Positions 1 to 11,038 of a stretch of 64,000 nt of DNA are shown here, piece after piece. The notes beneath the pieces were generated by a model. That model ran no database searches. It saw only the letters and a list, made by a program, of their open reading frames with translations, and was not told the DNA's origin. The DNA lies in the NCBI GenBank assembly GCA_963082975.1, contig OY720346.1, forward strand, positions 50,068,296-50,132,295, given 5' to 3'. The stretch is from Labia minor. Lineage: Eukaryota; Arthropoda; Insecta; Dermaptera; Spongiphoridae. Each line of letters starts with the position of its first letter. Within the stretch, counting starts at the first letter, position 1. A program made the translations under genes and the position numbers.

Positions 1-480
1 TATTTTTGAAATATTAAAACACTGAAAGGAGGTTTTTGAAATTCACACCATAGATAATTTTTATAAAGCGAAATCCATCTGTATTGGTTTCAGCCTCGGG
101 AAAAATCAACTTTATTCGTTTTTTCTTAATTTAAAATAGAAAATTTAAATGACATCAGCAACAGCTTATAAAATACAAAATATTATAAATAAAATTAAAA
201 ATATTTACGTTGTTTCCATATCTGACTTTCAGTGCATTAATACGTTCTTCTATTATATCTTATATATTATTAGCTTTTATTATTTAAAATTGATTCAGAA
301 AGTTTATTAGTTTTCTTAATTTAAAATAGGAAATTTAAATGACGTCAGCAACTACGCCAGACTGCTTCCTTAAATACAAAATATTATAAATATAATTAAA
401 ATCAAATTACGAAATATATATTATGTTATATCTACAGGCCATATATTTTTTGTGTTTCAGTGCATTAATACGCACATTTA
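1..480 (+). mobile_element. Diverged HINE-2-related rolling-circle repeat
   Basis: This stretch resembles the 3' half of the HINE-2 family seen intact at 11806-12429: a 'tattggttt..cctcggg' block, a 'tttcttaatttaaaa' block, a TGACATCA/TGACGTCA site, and a run of 'ataaataaaattaaaaat'. The second half of the unit recurs at about 300-480, so the copy is internally duplicated. A sister copy lies at 58077-58340 on the minus strand. The left end is cut by the window, and no terminal hairpin is visible. Family placement is an inference from shared blocks. Confidence 0.5.
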
Positions 481-539
481 AAGGGTGTATATTTTCTGAC
501 TATTTTTTTTTAATTTATGTTCTTTTAAATTATTTGAAG

Positions 540-815
540 ATGCCATTGGGTGAGAGGCTAGCCTCGCTGTATCACATTCACATGGTCCCGGTTCCAAGTC
601 CCGGGCCTGCCAAGGGAATATCTCTATCTGGGGTGTATGGGACGGAGTCAACCCAGCCTCCGGGATCAACATTGGGGAATAGCTACTTGATAAAAAGTAG
701 CGCCTCGAATCAAGAAAATCAAGGTAAAGGTTGATATGACTCGTTCTACTGATCATAGGACACCTCATTGATATAACCGACTTGATAGGCGTTGTCCTTG
801 CGTAGGACGTACAAA
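540..815 (+). repeat. tRNA-derived SINE, fullest copy
   Basis: A G+C-richer island in A+T-rich DNA. GGTTCCAAGTCC at 590-601 is close to the RNA polymerase III B box (GGTTCGANTCC) of tRNA-derived SINEs; 'tgagaggctagcc' about 40 bp upstream could be a weak A box. The 3' half ('atcaagaaaatcaaggtaaa', 'tactgatcata', 'gacttgataggcgttgtcct') recurs at 16345-16470 (plus) and 27745-27880 (minus), which shows it is a dispersed family. It ends in a T-rich tract. It encodes no protein. Confidence 0.6.
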
Positions 816-2158
816 AGTCAGAGGTTTTTTTTTTAATTATTTGAACGGGGGCTCGGTGAAACAGGTACTAATATATTATATAATATATTAATTATTTATA
901 AATTAAATTTATAATAAAATTTTAGTATTGTTTACCTTCAAAACAAAAGAATAAAAATGTTTTTAGTTGAATGTGCTTTTTTATTTTTTATAAAAGTTGC
1001 AAAGGAAATTTAGTAATAAATAAAATGAAAGAAAAAAAAATTAAGTTAAATTAATACACCTTCATTCTTCTAAATGTTATTTATAACACAAGAAAAAATA
1101 GAATAAACCTCTTAAAAAACGCATATTTACATATTTACATAGATATACATATACATACCTACCTACTTACATTATTCAAATATAAATTTATAAATTGACT
1201 AAACTAAATATATTTTTGACAAAATAACAGGGGGAAATAATCAAGTTTGAAATGTCAATGATGATAGTAGATTGAACAGAGGTGGAAGCTCATCACCATC
1301 TTCTTTTAACATAATTTTTTTTATTGCCATTATTTTATTAATAAATTGATTTTCATTTTAATTAATAATTATTTAATTAAATAATTATACTTGAAGTTTA
1401 GACGCTTCTATCAAGTTAGTATAGCTATAGCAATGATTATTTAATATATAATAATAAACTTGTTTCAAAAGATAAATTAATATCTAGAAATTAAGATAAT
1501 ATGCAATAAAGCCAATTAAAATTAATTATAAATAAATCATGTGATATTCATAATATTGATACTCTTTTAATAAAAAAATGAAATATGTCAACATGCTTTT
1601 GATTACTTTTTAAATGTCATTTAGAAAGGGATTATTTCAAAAGTATATTTAATACATACTAGAATTAAAAAAAAATAAATGTATTGATCGGAAGTAATTT
1701 CATTTTCTTTTTTTTTTACTTAAATTGTTTATAATTTTTTTTTTTATAAAATCATGGTGATTTACATCTTAGAAATTGTAACTTGTAATGATGATTATCA
1801 AAAGCTTTGCGCGTCATTGGTTGGTCCCCTACTGGTACCCCTCTAACTTTTCTCCCACCCTCATCACATATCTGCCCTCATTTTTTCGTTTTTAAAAATA
1901 TGGATTTTAAATAAATTGAATTTTTATGAATGTAATTCAGAATAAAACTATTATTTTCTTGTCGAATATTTGAATTATTAAATTGTTTAAATCTCTCTCA
2001 AGAATAATAATTCATGTTTCTTTGATAGTATTTTAGAAAAATGAATAGAATAATCCATAAAAGATACATAAATTAAACTTTTTTTTTATATCAAAGTGTC
2101 TATCAAATATTTTAAACACATCGTGAAAAATAAATAATTTATAAGGTTTCATTCCATT
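816..2158. other. A+T-rich non-coding stretch
   Basis: Mostly low-complexity A+T-rich DNA with poly-A and poly-T runs. A slightly more mixed patch lies at 1800-1885. I see no gene, repeat end or RNA signature. Confidence 0.6.
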
Positions 2159-2749
2159 ACTATCTCGCGAGAGAAGGTATTGCGATCAGCAAAATTTTCG
2201 ATGTCGAGATTTTGATGTTTTTATACGTTTTGAAGGATACTGAATCATTTTCACTAAGGTTGAGAATGATGTCTGTGTGTGTGTATGTGTGAGTGTATGT
2301 AGACAAGATGACACAAAAACGGTTTGAGCTAAAATAATGAAATTTGGTACACGGCCATTATTCAAAATTAATAGTTTTCTATCAACTTTTGAGAAATGTA
2401 GCTCATTCGGAAAAGGACCATTAGCCATTACCTACCATATTTTCATTTTTTTTTTTCCTCTAAAGTGACCGTAAAAATAAAGATATATGTTTGATAGTTT
2501 TTCACATAATTAAAAATTGTATAAAACTGCTATATATAGAATTTCAGCTTGATTGAGTACCCCAATTAATTAATTTTTTAACACTGCGAATCACGCGCTA
2601 GTATGTGACGTGGTGCCATCAATAAAGAGCCAAACACGCTCTGGTTCAATAAACATTATTATAATTTAATTAATTAAATTAAATTTAAATATAATATTTG
2701 TTATTTAATCCAATTCAAATTGCGAAATAATCGAATGGAGTCACTCCAG
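2159..2749 (+). mobile_element. HINE-1 copy A (Helentron-like, non-autonomous)
   Basis: Begins with an ACTATCTCGC-type terminus and ends with the inverted 'GCGAnATAnT' subterminal motif followed by a CACTCCAG end. The interior has the family's GT-rich microsatellite (about 2272-2300), the 'aaaacggtttgagct' and 'gatgaaatttggta'-like block, and the 'gaatttcagcttgattga' block. Both subterminal motifs carry substitutions compared with copies B, F and I, so this is an older copy. No coding capacity. Confidence 0.75.
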
Positions 2750-3660
2750 ATATTTTTAACATTTATACTCATATATATATAAATATATAATTATATGTGT
2801 GTGTTAATCTTATTAAACATTTATCTCATGAATTTTAATAAGTACCCTATATAATTATTATATAATAAATTTGACATTTTTAATTCTTAAAACATTCATG
2901 ATAAAAATATTTATATAATATGGTATTAATTGATGCTACATCAATTATAAATATGGATATTTTAATATTTTTTTTTATCATTAACAAAAATAGCTGACAG
3001 ATAGAAATATCGGAAATTAGAAATAAAATTGTATGTTATGTAATACCTTGTGTAGGTATTAGAAACAATTTCAATTTATTTAATTATTGATTTGATTTTA
3101 TAAAATGAAAAATATAACTAAAATGAATAGGAATATTATTTTATTTTTAACAAATCATTGATTCCATTTTGAAATTTCAAATGAGATTATTATATCTCTC
3201 TAGAGAATGTATAACATATTATTAATAATATATATAATTAATAATAATAGTGTTTATTGTTACAATATGTAGGTATTATTAATACATAATTTCAAAAAAA
3301 ATTTTTTTTTTATTAATTCATTTTTTTTCATTTTTCAAATTTCTATCCAGGGAAATCAATTGATATCTATATTTATATTTATTTATTTATTCAATATTCA
3401 AAACGGATAAAAAAAAAATAAAAATTATATATATATATATATAAATAATAAGAGACAAGTAATAAATTTCTTTTTTTTCCATTCAATTAAAAAAAACAAA
3501 CAGAAATTAAAAACAAGAATAAGGTGATAATTATATATTTTGGATTTCCAAAATAAAGATACCTATATACAAAATGTATATGCATAGGTATATCACATTT
3601 ATATTAAACTTAATTTAAAATATTTTACATATATATAAATATTGATATCCTTTTAATGTT
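2750..3660. other. A+T-rich non-coding stretch
   Basis: Low-complexity A+T-rich DNA with short (TA)n runs near 2765-2790 and 3426-3445. No gene or recognisable repeat boundary seen. Confidence 0.6.
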
Positions 3661-4085
3661 CAAAAAGGTGAATTTTGAATTATTTCGAAAAGTATTTATT
3701 TATTGATCAATATCCATTTTGTCCCCTTCAAAGTAATTCCCCTCAGATATAATGCACTTATGCCAGCGCTTCTTCCAATCGTCGAAACACTTCTAAAATG
3801 CGCTTTTCGGTATGTGGACATCAGCTCTTTCTTCGATTCCGTCTTTATCTCATTCATTGTGGCTAAATGCTTTGCTTTCATTGGTCTCTTCAGTTTTGGG
3901 ACTAGGAAGAAGTCACAGTGAGCCAAATCTGGTGACTAACTTTTTCAGTTGTCAAAAACAAATTACTAATCCAAAATGGCTGATAATATGAGAAACATTG
4001 TGTACCAACATAACAAAAAAAAATAATCGAATGTACACAGCACGCGAAAATTTAAAATTCACCTTTTCTTTTGAAGCTACCCCGT
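3661..4085 (-). mobile_element. mariner deletion derivative
   Basis: Inverted ends 'ggtgaattttgaattat' (about 3667) and 'aaaatttaaaattcacc' (about 4048-4064) bracket a fragment of a DD34D mariner transposase on the minus strand. Residues such as HCDFFLVPKLKRPMKAKHLA and the C-terminal MDID/WILINKx-like tail match the last quarter of the protein, with a frame change between them. The HTH region and the first two catalytic Asp blocks are absent. Same subfamily as the copy at 36858-37490. Non-functional. Confidence 0.7.
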
Positions 4086-4117
4086 ATATATTCAATTTTA
4101 CTTTCTGTTTCAGTTAA

Positions 4118-4722
4118 TCTTATATATAAAATTCTCGTGTCACAAAACTTTGAAATGATACTCCTCCGAAACGGCTGGACCGATTCTTATGAAATTTTTT
4201 ATGCATATCCAGTAGGTCTCAGGGCATGTCAGACTTCTTTTATTAAACCGCTAATTGGTAAGGTGTGTCCAGGGGGAGGTATTTAAATAAAAATAGTTTA
4301 GTTACAATGCTAGATTATAGAGGCACTGCTGGCGATAATTAGACATGTATATATATCGTAATAGAAGACTTGCAAACAAAAGTGGTTCGTGGGTGAACTG
4401 TCTAAGGCGTTATCTTATGACTTTGCACTTTCAGTTCGAAACTCGCAATTTTTTTTTAAGTATTATATATTTTTTTTACAAATTTATTAATTTTTATTAT
4501 TTTAATATTTTATTAAATTAATTTTATTAAATTAAATTTTATTAAATTAATAATTATGTCAATTAATTTTTTCTGCATAAATAAACATATATAAACAACT
4601 ATAGAGATGGGACAGGGTAGGAGTTAGATGGTTATAGCTCAGAATAGGGACACTCGGGGGGGTACGGGGGGCGGAGCCCCCGTCTAGGTGTGGAGAGCGC
4701 CGAAGGCGCTCGGAGCAGCTAG
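4118..4722 (+). mobile_element. Short canonical Helitron (TC...CTAG)
   Basis: The 5' end is TC followed by 'TTATATATAAAATTCTCGTG', typical of insect Helitron 5' ends. The 3' end has a 7-bp stem hairpin, GAGCGCC-GAA-GGCGCTC (4695-4711), seven bases before a terminal CTAG (4719-4722). The flanking bases are A on the left and T on the right, as expected for Helitron insertion into AT. No Rep or helicase is encoded, so it is non-autonomous. About 4602-4650 matches the 3' part of the local LINE family, suggesting an inserted or captured fragment. A second copy of the same 3' end is at 62996-63065. Confidence 0.85.
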
Positions 4723-5217
4723 TATATATATATATATATATGTTATGCAATTTTCAATGAGCCCATTAAAACAATTACAATCAATGATGACGATAAATGA
4801 ATAAAAATCAGCATTTCCCTTAAATAGATTATAGGTTCATTCAACGAGATAAACCTGGCATCTATTTTAAAAGTGAATTTAGTATGCATATCACACGTAT
4901 TTTATTTCATTTTTTTTTTCTTTAAAATAATTGACATAAATTGAACCTTGATAATGGAAATTCAACAATTTAATTTTTATTTTATGATATATATATGTAT
5001 TAACCCATTAAAGACTTTCTTTCGATAAAAACATAAATTCATGTTGATTACTTACTTGTAAAGATATTTGAAATATTTTAAAATTTATTATTTAATTTTA
5101 AAATAAAATTAAAAATATTTATTTTAATAAAATATATTTATTAATCTCTCTCTCTCTCTCAAAAAAAAAATACGGCCTGGTAATTGTCTTGCAAACATTG
5201 TAAGCATTGTTATTTTT
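4723..5217. other. A+T-rich stretch with microsatellites
   Basis: Begins with (TA)n immediately after the Helitron and contains a (TC)n tract at about 5146-5160. No gene seen. Confidence 0.6.
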
Positions 5218-5328
5218 ACTATCTCGCCAGAGATAGTATTGCGATCACGAAAATTTTCGATGTTGAGATTTTGATGTTTTTATACTTTTTGAAGGTTCCT
5301 GAATCATTTTCACTAAGGTTGAGAAAAA

Positions 5329-5368
<40 letters not shown>

Positions 5369-5849
5369 TGTGTGTGTGTGTGTGTATGTAGGCAAGATTA
5401 CGCAAAAACGGTTTGAGCTAGAATGATGAAATTTGGTACATGGACATTATTCAAAATTCATAGTTTTCTATCAACTTTTGAGAAATGTAGCTCAACCGGA
5501 AGAGGGTCATTACCTACAACGTTTTGATTTTTTTTCCTCTAAAGTGACCGTAAAAATAAAGATATTTGTTTGATAATTTTTCACATGATTAATAATTGTA
5601 TAAAACTGCTATATATAGAATTTCAGCTTGATTGAATTGCTGAAATTACCAGAATTAATTTTTTAACACTGCAAATCTCACGCGCCAACACGTGACGTGG
5701 TACCATCAACAAAAAGCCAAACATGCGCTGGTTTAATATTTATTATTTATTATTTATAATTTATAATTAATTAAATTTAATTTAAATATAATATATTATG
5801 TTATTTAATCCAATTCAAATTGCGAGATAGTCGAGTGGAGACACTCCAG
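5218..5849 (+). mobile_element. HINE-1 copy B (Helentron-like)
   Basis: The 5' end is the small palindrome ACTATCTCGCCAGAGATAGT. Near the 3' end its first ten bases recur inverted (GCGAGATAGT), followed directly by the hairpin GAGTG-GAGA-CACTC and a CCAG end. The central (GT)n tract at about 5332-5385 is the longest in the family. This matches the DINE-1/HINE plan: subterminal inverted repeats, an internal microsatellite and a 3' stem-loop. By eye it differs from copy I (61272-61899) at only a few positions outside the microsatellite. No coding capacity. Confidence 0.85.
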
Positions 5850-6811
5850 CTAATTTTTCTCTAAAATATTAGAAATTTTTTAATCTGTTTTGTCGTTTAA
5901 TTTTTTGTTAATTCTCATAAAGTTTTATTAGTTAATTTTATGTTTTTTCTTTATCTATTTTTGTATTGATTTTTTATTAAATTATTAATTTATATTTATT
6001 TATTTAGTGTTCTTTTATTAAATAATTTTTAGATAGTTTTATAATTTTTAATATTTTTTCACTAAAATATTATTTAATGTTTATTAATATTATTTATTAT
6101 TATTGAGGACCCCAAGTTCCATTAATTTTAATTGATTTTAAGATTGATGCAATAATGTAACATTTAATAATTGTAATAAATAATTAAAGAATTGTATATC
6201 AATATTTTTTAAAAGGTCGAGCGATAGGTACTCCATATATTAATATATTTATATATTTCAATATATCATTAAATGGACGAGTACTTCCATACTTCAATAA
6301 ATTATACTTTATTTCTTATTCATTTATTTATACGGATATTTTAATGTTGATAACCTCTCTTAATTCATGGATATTTACAATTTATTTATTTATTTTATTA
6401 TTTCTTTAATAAAACTCATTAACCCTTTGAATATTTTTATTTAATTATTTATTTATGCATGCCATTTTCCTATTTCATATCCTTTTTTCTAATTACCTTA
6501 TTTATTCAATAATCTGTGTCTTTCTAATTCCAAATTGAATAATAATAAAAAAGTAATATCTTTATTTTATCATAATTAATTAACATTATAATTTATTCGT
6601 TAAAATATTTTATAATTGCTTGAAAATTAAAGACACACGCCATTTAAAATTTTAATTAGAAAATTAAAATATTTTCATTCATTTATTTTAACTTATAAAT
6701 AAATAACTGCTCCATTTCTTATTCAAATATTTGCATATTTTAAATAATCCAATATTGAAAATACTTTTTCAAAATGGTTAAGTTTAGATATATTATACGT
6801 TAAGAAAGCCC
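5850..6811. other. A+T-rich non-coding stretch
   Basis: Very A+T-rich with no visible gene, inverted ends or RNA signature. Confidence 0.6.
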
Positions 6812-6940
6812 AATTTCTTTATTGGAATTCTTTATGAAACTTGTAATCAAGCGTGGAGGGGATGGAAGTGGAAAATAAAGAGAGAGAGAGATCAATGAAT
6901 TAAATAGAAATTAAAAGTTAAAACTTTAAAAAAAAAAAAA
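6812..6940 (+). repeat. Direct repeat, probable donor of filler in HINE-1 copy C
   Basis: About 127 bp starting 'aatttctttattggaattct' and ending in a poly-A tract. It is repeated at 11039-11165 with one visible substitution ('caagcgtgg' here, 'caagagtgg' there). Here it is continuous with the surrounding unique DNA. At 11039 it sits inside a transposon, so this copy is the likely source. Confidence 0.85.
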
Positions 6941-7519
6941 AAAAAATAAGGAAAATATCTGAAGCAACTAAGAAAGAAAAGGGAGGGGTTGATTTAATAC
7001 GAAAATTTCAATTTGTACTTTTGATTAATTTCGAAGAGGCAAATAACTTTTCCAAAAGACAAAACTTCCATTACAATTATTTACCGTGATGGAGTGAGAC
7101 AAGAAAAATAACAACAACATGAACAACAGGAACAACAACAAGCCTCTTTAGCTCATTATCTTCATAGTATATTCCTTCAGGGTTATTGTCGTCTTTCACA
7201 AACCACGAGTAGATTTACACGACGATAATCAATCCCATTGAAAGCAGATATGTAAATAAATTGGGATGAAATGATTAGCGTTAATCTTTATGTCAATGAC
7301 ATCAAACAAGATTAAACGATTAACAGGCAATTAACAGGCAAACCAACCAGAAAGGAAACTCTAGTATTGGCAATCAATAATTATATATATATATATATGT
7401 ATATAAAATACATTATTTATTTATTTGGTCAATATTATCATATAAATATACATATATCTATGTAAACAAGTAAGTAGGATTGGATAAGAAAAAAGATAGA
7501 GGAATGGTAAAAGAAAAAC
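6941..7519. other. Unique, more complex non-coding island
   Basis: Between about 6960 and 7370 the sequence is less repetitive than its surroundings and shows no repeat ends. It has homeodomain-like TAAT/ATTA and TGATTAG cores and paired 'ttaacaggcaa' units (about 7320-7340). It could be a conserved regulatory element, but nothing in one genome can show that. A (TA)n tract and A+T-rich DNA follow to 7519. Confidence 0.35.
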
Positions 7520-7602
7520 CTGGAGTGTCTCCACTTGACTATCTCGCAAATTTGAATTAAAGATATTAATTGATTAATTAAAAAATTTAAATTTACAGTA
7601 TA

Positions 7603-7607
7603 GTATT
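7603..7607. repeat. Left 5-bp target-site duplication of BEL/Pao element
   Basis: GTATT directly before the TG of the left LTR. The same five bases follow the CA of the right LTR at 10993-10997. Confidence 0.9.
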
Positions 7608-8139
7608 TGTTCAGTCGTGAAGCCTGACGCCATCTATTGGTTCTTGCACGATTCACCGTTCCCCCTCTTGGCCTGAGTCCGGCCGACCGTCGCCACAGAG
7701 ACCACTTCTCTCCCACCTCGCTACGCACACATCGCCTCCTTGAATACCTTTTTTCAAAGAATCCCTCAACCGCCATCTTCGTTTATCCCTTTACTACAAT
7801 TATTCATCCCCCTTTTATCACTCACCACACCACACCACCCCCTCGTCTCTCAGCCAACCCTTGTTGCTGAGAACTCCACCGCTTCCAATTACGTTTTCCA
7901 AATCTCTCATTATCCACATCCACACAACCGCTATCTCTCTCTCTCTCTCTCTCTCGCCCTTATATACCACCCGATTCGCACCCTATCATCCTCCCCTTCG
8001 TGTCCTTTCTCTCGTAATTTGTACATAACTCAACTCGCTGTATATATAAAACCTGGATTGTTCAAATAAACAAGCCTCATCACAAATCGCCTTTTTATTT
8101 TAATTTTGTTTTTTTTCACCCGGCCTCCGGCCCTTTACA
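7608..8139 (+). repeat. Left LTR of BEL/Pao element
   Basis: 532 bp, TGTTCAG...TTTACA. G+C-richer than the surroundings, with a (CT)n tract near 7933-7955 and a 'tatatataaaa' TATA-like motif near 8041. No difference from the right LTR was found by eye, including an equal (CT)n length. Confidence 0.92.
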
Positions 8140-8573
8140 TGGTCCTTCGACACACCAGATACCAGTTGGAAATACAACTTCTATCGCTAGGTAGCTATTT
8201 CAAATATATTATTATTTCTATCAAATAATAAAATGTTTAATTCTTTTTATGTATAAAATAAATACAATTCTATTTATATATAATAAGCATATTATATATT
8301 TATCTTCTTAATACTTATATTTAAAATTTATAAGCTTTCATTTCAAATATTTTCTTATATTATATTTAATTTCATAATCTTTAAATTCAATTCTCTTATA
8401 TATCCCATTGTTACATTGTTTAATTTTTATATTATATAAAAATTTCTTATTCGTTAAATACAATTCTATTATATACCATACGCATATAGTTACCTTGTTA
8501 ATTCCTTATATTTGAATTGTATAGTCTTTCATCCCGAATATTTTCTATATATATATCTAATTTCACATACGCC

Positions 8574-10400
8574 ATGGCTCAACCCACAACTAAAATTGCC
8601 AAGCAAGAGCGTGAAGGCAACATTTGTGAAATGGAGTTGGAGAAATTGTTGTCTTCGGTCACTTACCTGTCGTCTAAGGAGCAGGAGATCACTCCAGCTA
8701 ACGCACATTCCTTCCAATCCATTCTCACCCGGCTTTGTAATATGTTGGATCAATTAGATCAATTGACAAAGCGGTGTATAGCTCATAACGCCTCGGTGGA
8801 ACCCGAGAATCGAGTTAAATTCTCCAATATTCAAATCCAAATCCTACAAAAGGTGTCGGATTTTGAACTCACATATAATCAGAACTCTGGAGTTCATAAT
8901 GTTATCCCTCCAGTTCCTCATTCTGATCCTTCTCCTCGACTGGCTGAGCTAATGCTTCCAACCTTTTCAGGCGGTTTTCGTGATTGGCCGCATTTTAAAC
9001 ATATAGTTTCCGAAGTGCTTCTCAATCACTCCACCGCCTCGTTGGCCGAATCCTAATGCGACAACTCCCCGGTGAACTCCGAAGGAGGTTCGAAGAGTTT
9101 TACGGCTCAGAGGCTTTACCCACAGTCAATGACATATTGTCATTTCTAGAACGCATCTGCCGAGCATCAGAGGAAGCTTCAGTCACAAAGGTTCCTATTG
9201 TTCCATCTCATATGAACTCGCAGCAACCGCCATCACAACATCCAAGTCAACCAGTTCAAAATAATCACATAAATCCACAATCCTCTCAACATTCACCTCC
9301 TCATCTTTCACAACCTTGTCCCGGACAGCACTTACATCAACAACAAACACATAGTTCACAAACTCATCAGCAAGTTTCACAAACTTCTCCTCAACAACAT
9401 CTTACTCAACATCAACAGCCATCTCCACATTTAGGCCAACAAGGCCCTTCTTCGCATATTGGTCAACATCAGCCCTCTCAGCATATTGGTTCTCAGCAAA
9501 CTCCACCTTCTCAACATATTGTATCCCAACAATCTCCATCTTCTAATCTACCCCGCTCTCCTACATGACCTTTTGCTACCGGATCCTGCTTTCGTACTTC
9601 CTTTCTTCTCCACCATAACCAGGATCTGCGGCTTTTTCCCTTGGGAACTCCTACCAATACTTCTCCCCGCGCCATCTCATCATCAATTCAACATTATTCC
9701 ACTTCCTATAAGCCATCTTTAATGAACACTTCACACTCACTTGATCACATTTCTTTAAAGTTAACTCAACAAACGCCTTCATTGCCTCTAACTCAAGCAC
9801 CGCCGCTGTTTCACAATATAGAATATTCGCAATCTGGTGCCACTGGCTTTTATCCTCACACTATCACCAAGCGTCTACACTCCCAACGCAACCATCATTT
9901 ATCTCAAATTAAATCATATCTCCCACCGCTTTCTCAAAAACCTCAACTGATTTATCCCCATAGATTTTACTTCTCTGATCCTCGATTCATTCCCCATCGT
10001 CATAATATCCAACAATTGGCTCCTCATAATTCAATGCTTCCAATGCAGCGCGATAACAAAATTCACATTTCTCCATGCCATAAATATTTTTACGAAACCG
10101 AGATTGTCCCAAACCCACATCTAAGAATTATCCATCAATCAGATACACCAATTTCAGCTTCTAGTAATTTAACCTCTACAATTGGAATAGACGCAACTCT
10201 TCCAGTTAACCCTCCAATGAAAGCTTCGCCATCGCCACCAGGACCTCATCCAATACCTGGTTCATCAAAGAGGAGGTGCGCCCCCGTTGCAGTGAACGTT
10301 GGATCCTATCATCAACGTTACTTCGGGACCGGATGGCGTACCAGAAGTCTTCTTCGCTCAAGATCAAGGCACACTCACCCGCGCAGTGTTAACCCCTGAA
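8574..10400 (+). pseudogene. BEL/Pao gag-derived region (fossil)
   Basis: The beginning, from ATG at 8574 in a good context (gccATGG), encodes an N-terminal segment with the BEL gag signature LMLPTFSGGFRDWPHFKHIV, related to the DUF1759 'LPxFxGxxxxWxxF' region. Downstream residues resemble the rest of that domain and are followed by low-complexity Gln/Pro/His/Ser-rich sequence. In intact BEL elements this region is the gag part of a gag-pol protein that packages the element's RNA in cytoplasmic particles. Here it is broken and lacks pol. It is treated as a fossil and I do not reconstruct it. Confidence 0.7.
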
Positions 10401-10460
10401 GAACAATGCCCCCTTTCTGCAATGTTGAAAGAAATCTCATCTTTCAACGGCCGGGGAGAA

Positions 10461-10992
10461 TGTTCAGTCGTGAAGCCTGACGCCATCTATTGGTTCTTGC
10501 ACGATTCACCGTTCCCCCTCTTGGCCTGAGTCCGGCCGACCGTCGCCACAGAGACCACTTCTCTCCCACCTCGCTACGCACACATCGCCTCCTTGAATAC
10601 CTTTTTTCAAAGAATCCCTCAACCGCCATCTTCGTTTATCCCTTTACTACAATTATTCATCCCCCTTTTATCACTCACCACACCACACCACCCCCTCGTC
10701 TCTCAGCCAACCCTTGTTGCTGAGAACTCCACCGCTTCCAATTACGTTTTCCAAATCTCTCATTATCCACATCCACACAACCGCTATCTCTCTCTCTCTC
10801 TCTCTCTCGCCCTTATATACCACCCGATTCGCACCCTATCATCCTCCCCTTCGTGTCCTTTCTCTCGTAATTTGTACATAACTCAACTCGCTGTATATAT
10901 AAAACCTGGATTGTTCAAATAAACAAGCCTCATCACAAATCGCCTTTTTATTTTAATTTTGTTTTTTTTCACCCGGCCTCCGGCCCTTTACA
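10461..10992 (+). repeat. Right LTR of BEL/Pao element
   Basis: 532 bp, same length and apparently same sequence as the left LTR. It would supply the polyadenylation region ('aataaacaagcctc' near 10918). Followed by GTATT (10993-10997). Confidence 0.92.
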
Positions 10993-11038
10993 GTATTGTT
11001 ATTCAATTAAAGTAATTAATTAACATATATTAAATTTA

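Larger units (their letters stand above)
7608..10992 (+). mobile_element. BEL/Pao LTR retroelement, pol-less and broken
   Basis: A complete insertion with two 532-bp LTRs beginning TG and ending CA, a 5-bp target duplication, and 2321 bp of interior. The first bases after the left LTR (TGGTCCTTCG) are a plausible primer-binding site of the kind seen in BEL elements. A purine-rich tract (GGCCGGGGAGAA) precedes the right LTR. The interior holds a gag-derived region and a long Gln/Pro/His/Ser-rich segment. I see no protease, reverse transcriptase, RNase H or integrase signature, so mobility would have required enzymes from another copy. The coding part is broken in a few places. The LTRs look identical by eye, so the insertion is young. 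Confidence 0.9.

Noticed and set aside
590-601. B-box-like motif as a true tRNA gene
   Set aside because: No cloverleaf or anticodon arm can be drawn, and the region recurs as a dispersed family, so SINE is the better call.
5184-5426. Val/Cys-rich frame over (GT)n
   Set aside because: Translation of the HINE-1 microsatellite, not a protein.
7637-8069. Open frames of 77 and 109 residues inside the left LTR, repeated at 10490-10922
   Set aside because: They are identical because the LTRs are duplicates. The Pro/Ser/Thr-rich content follows from C-rich LTR sequence, and the frames have no domain.
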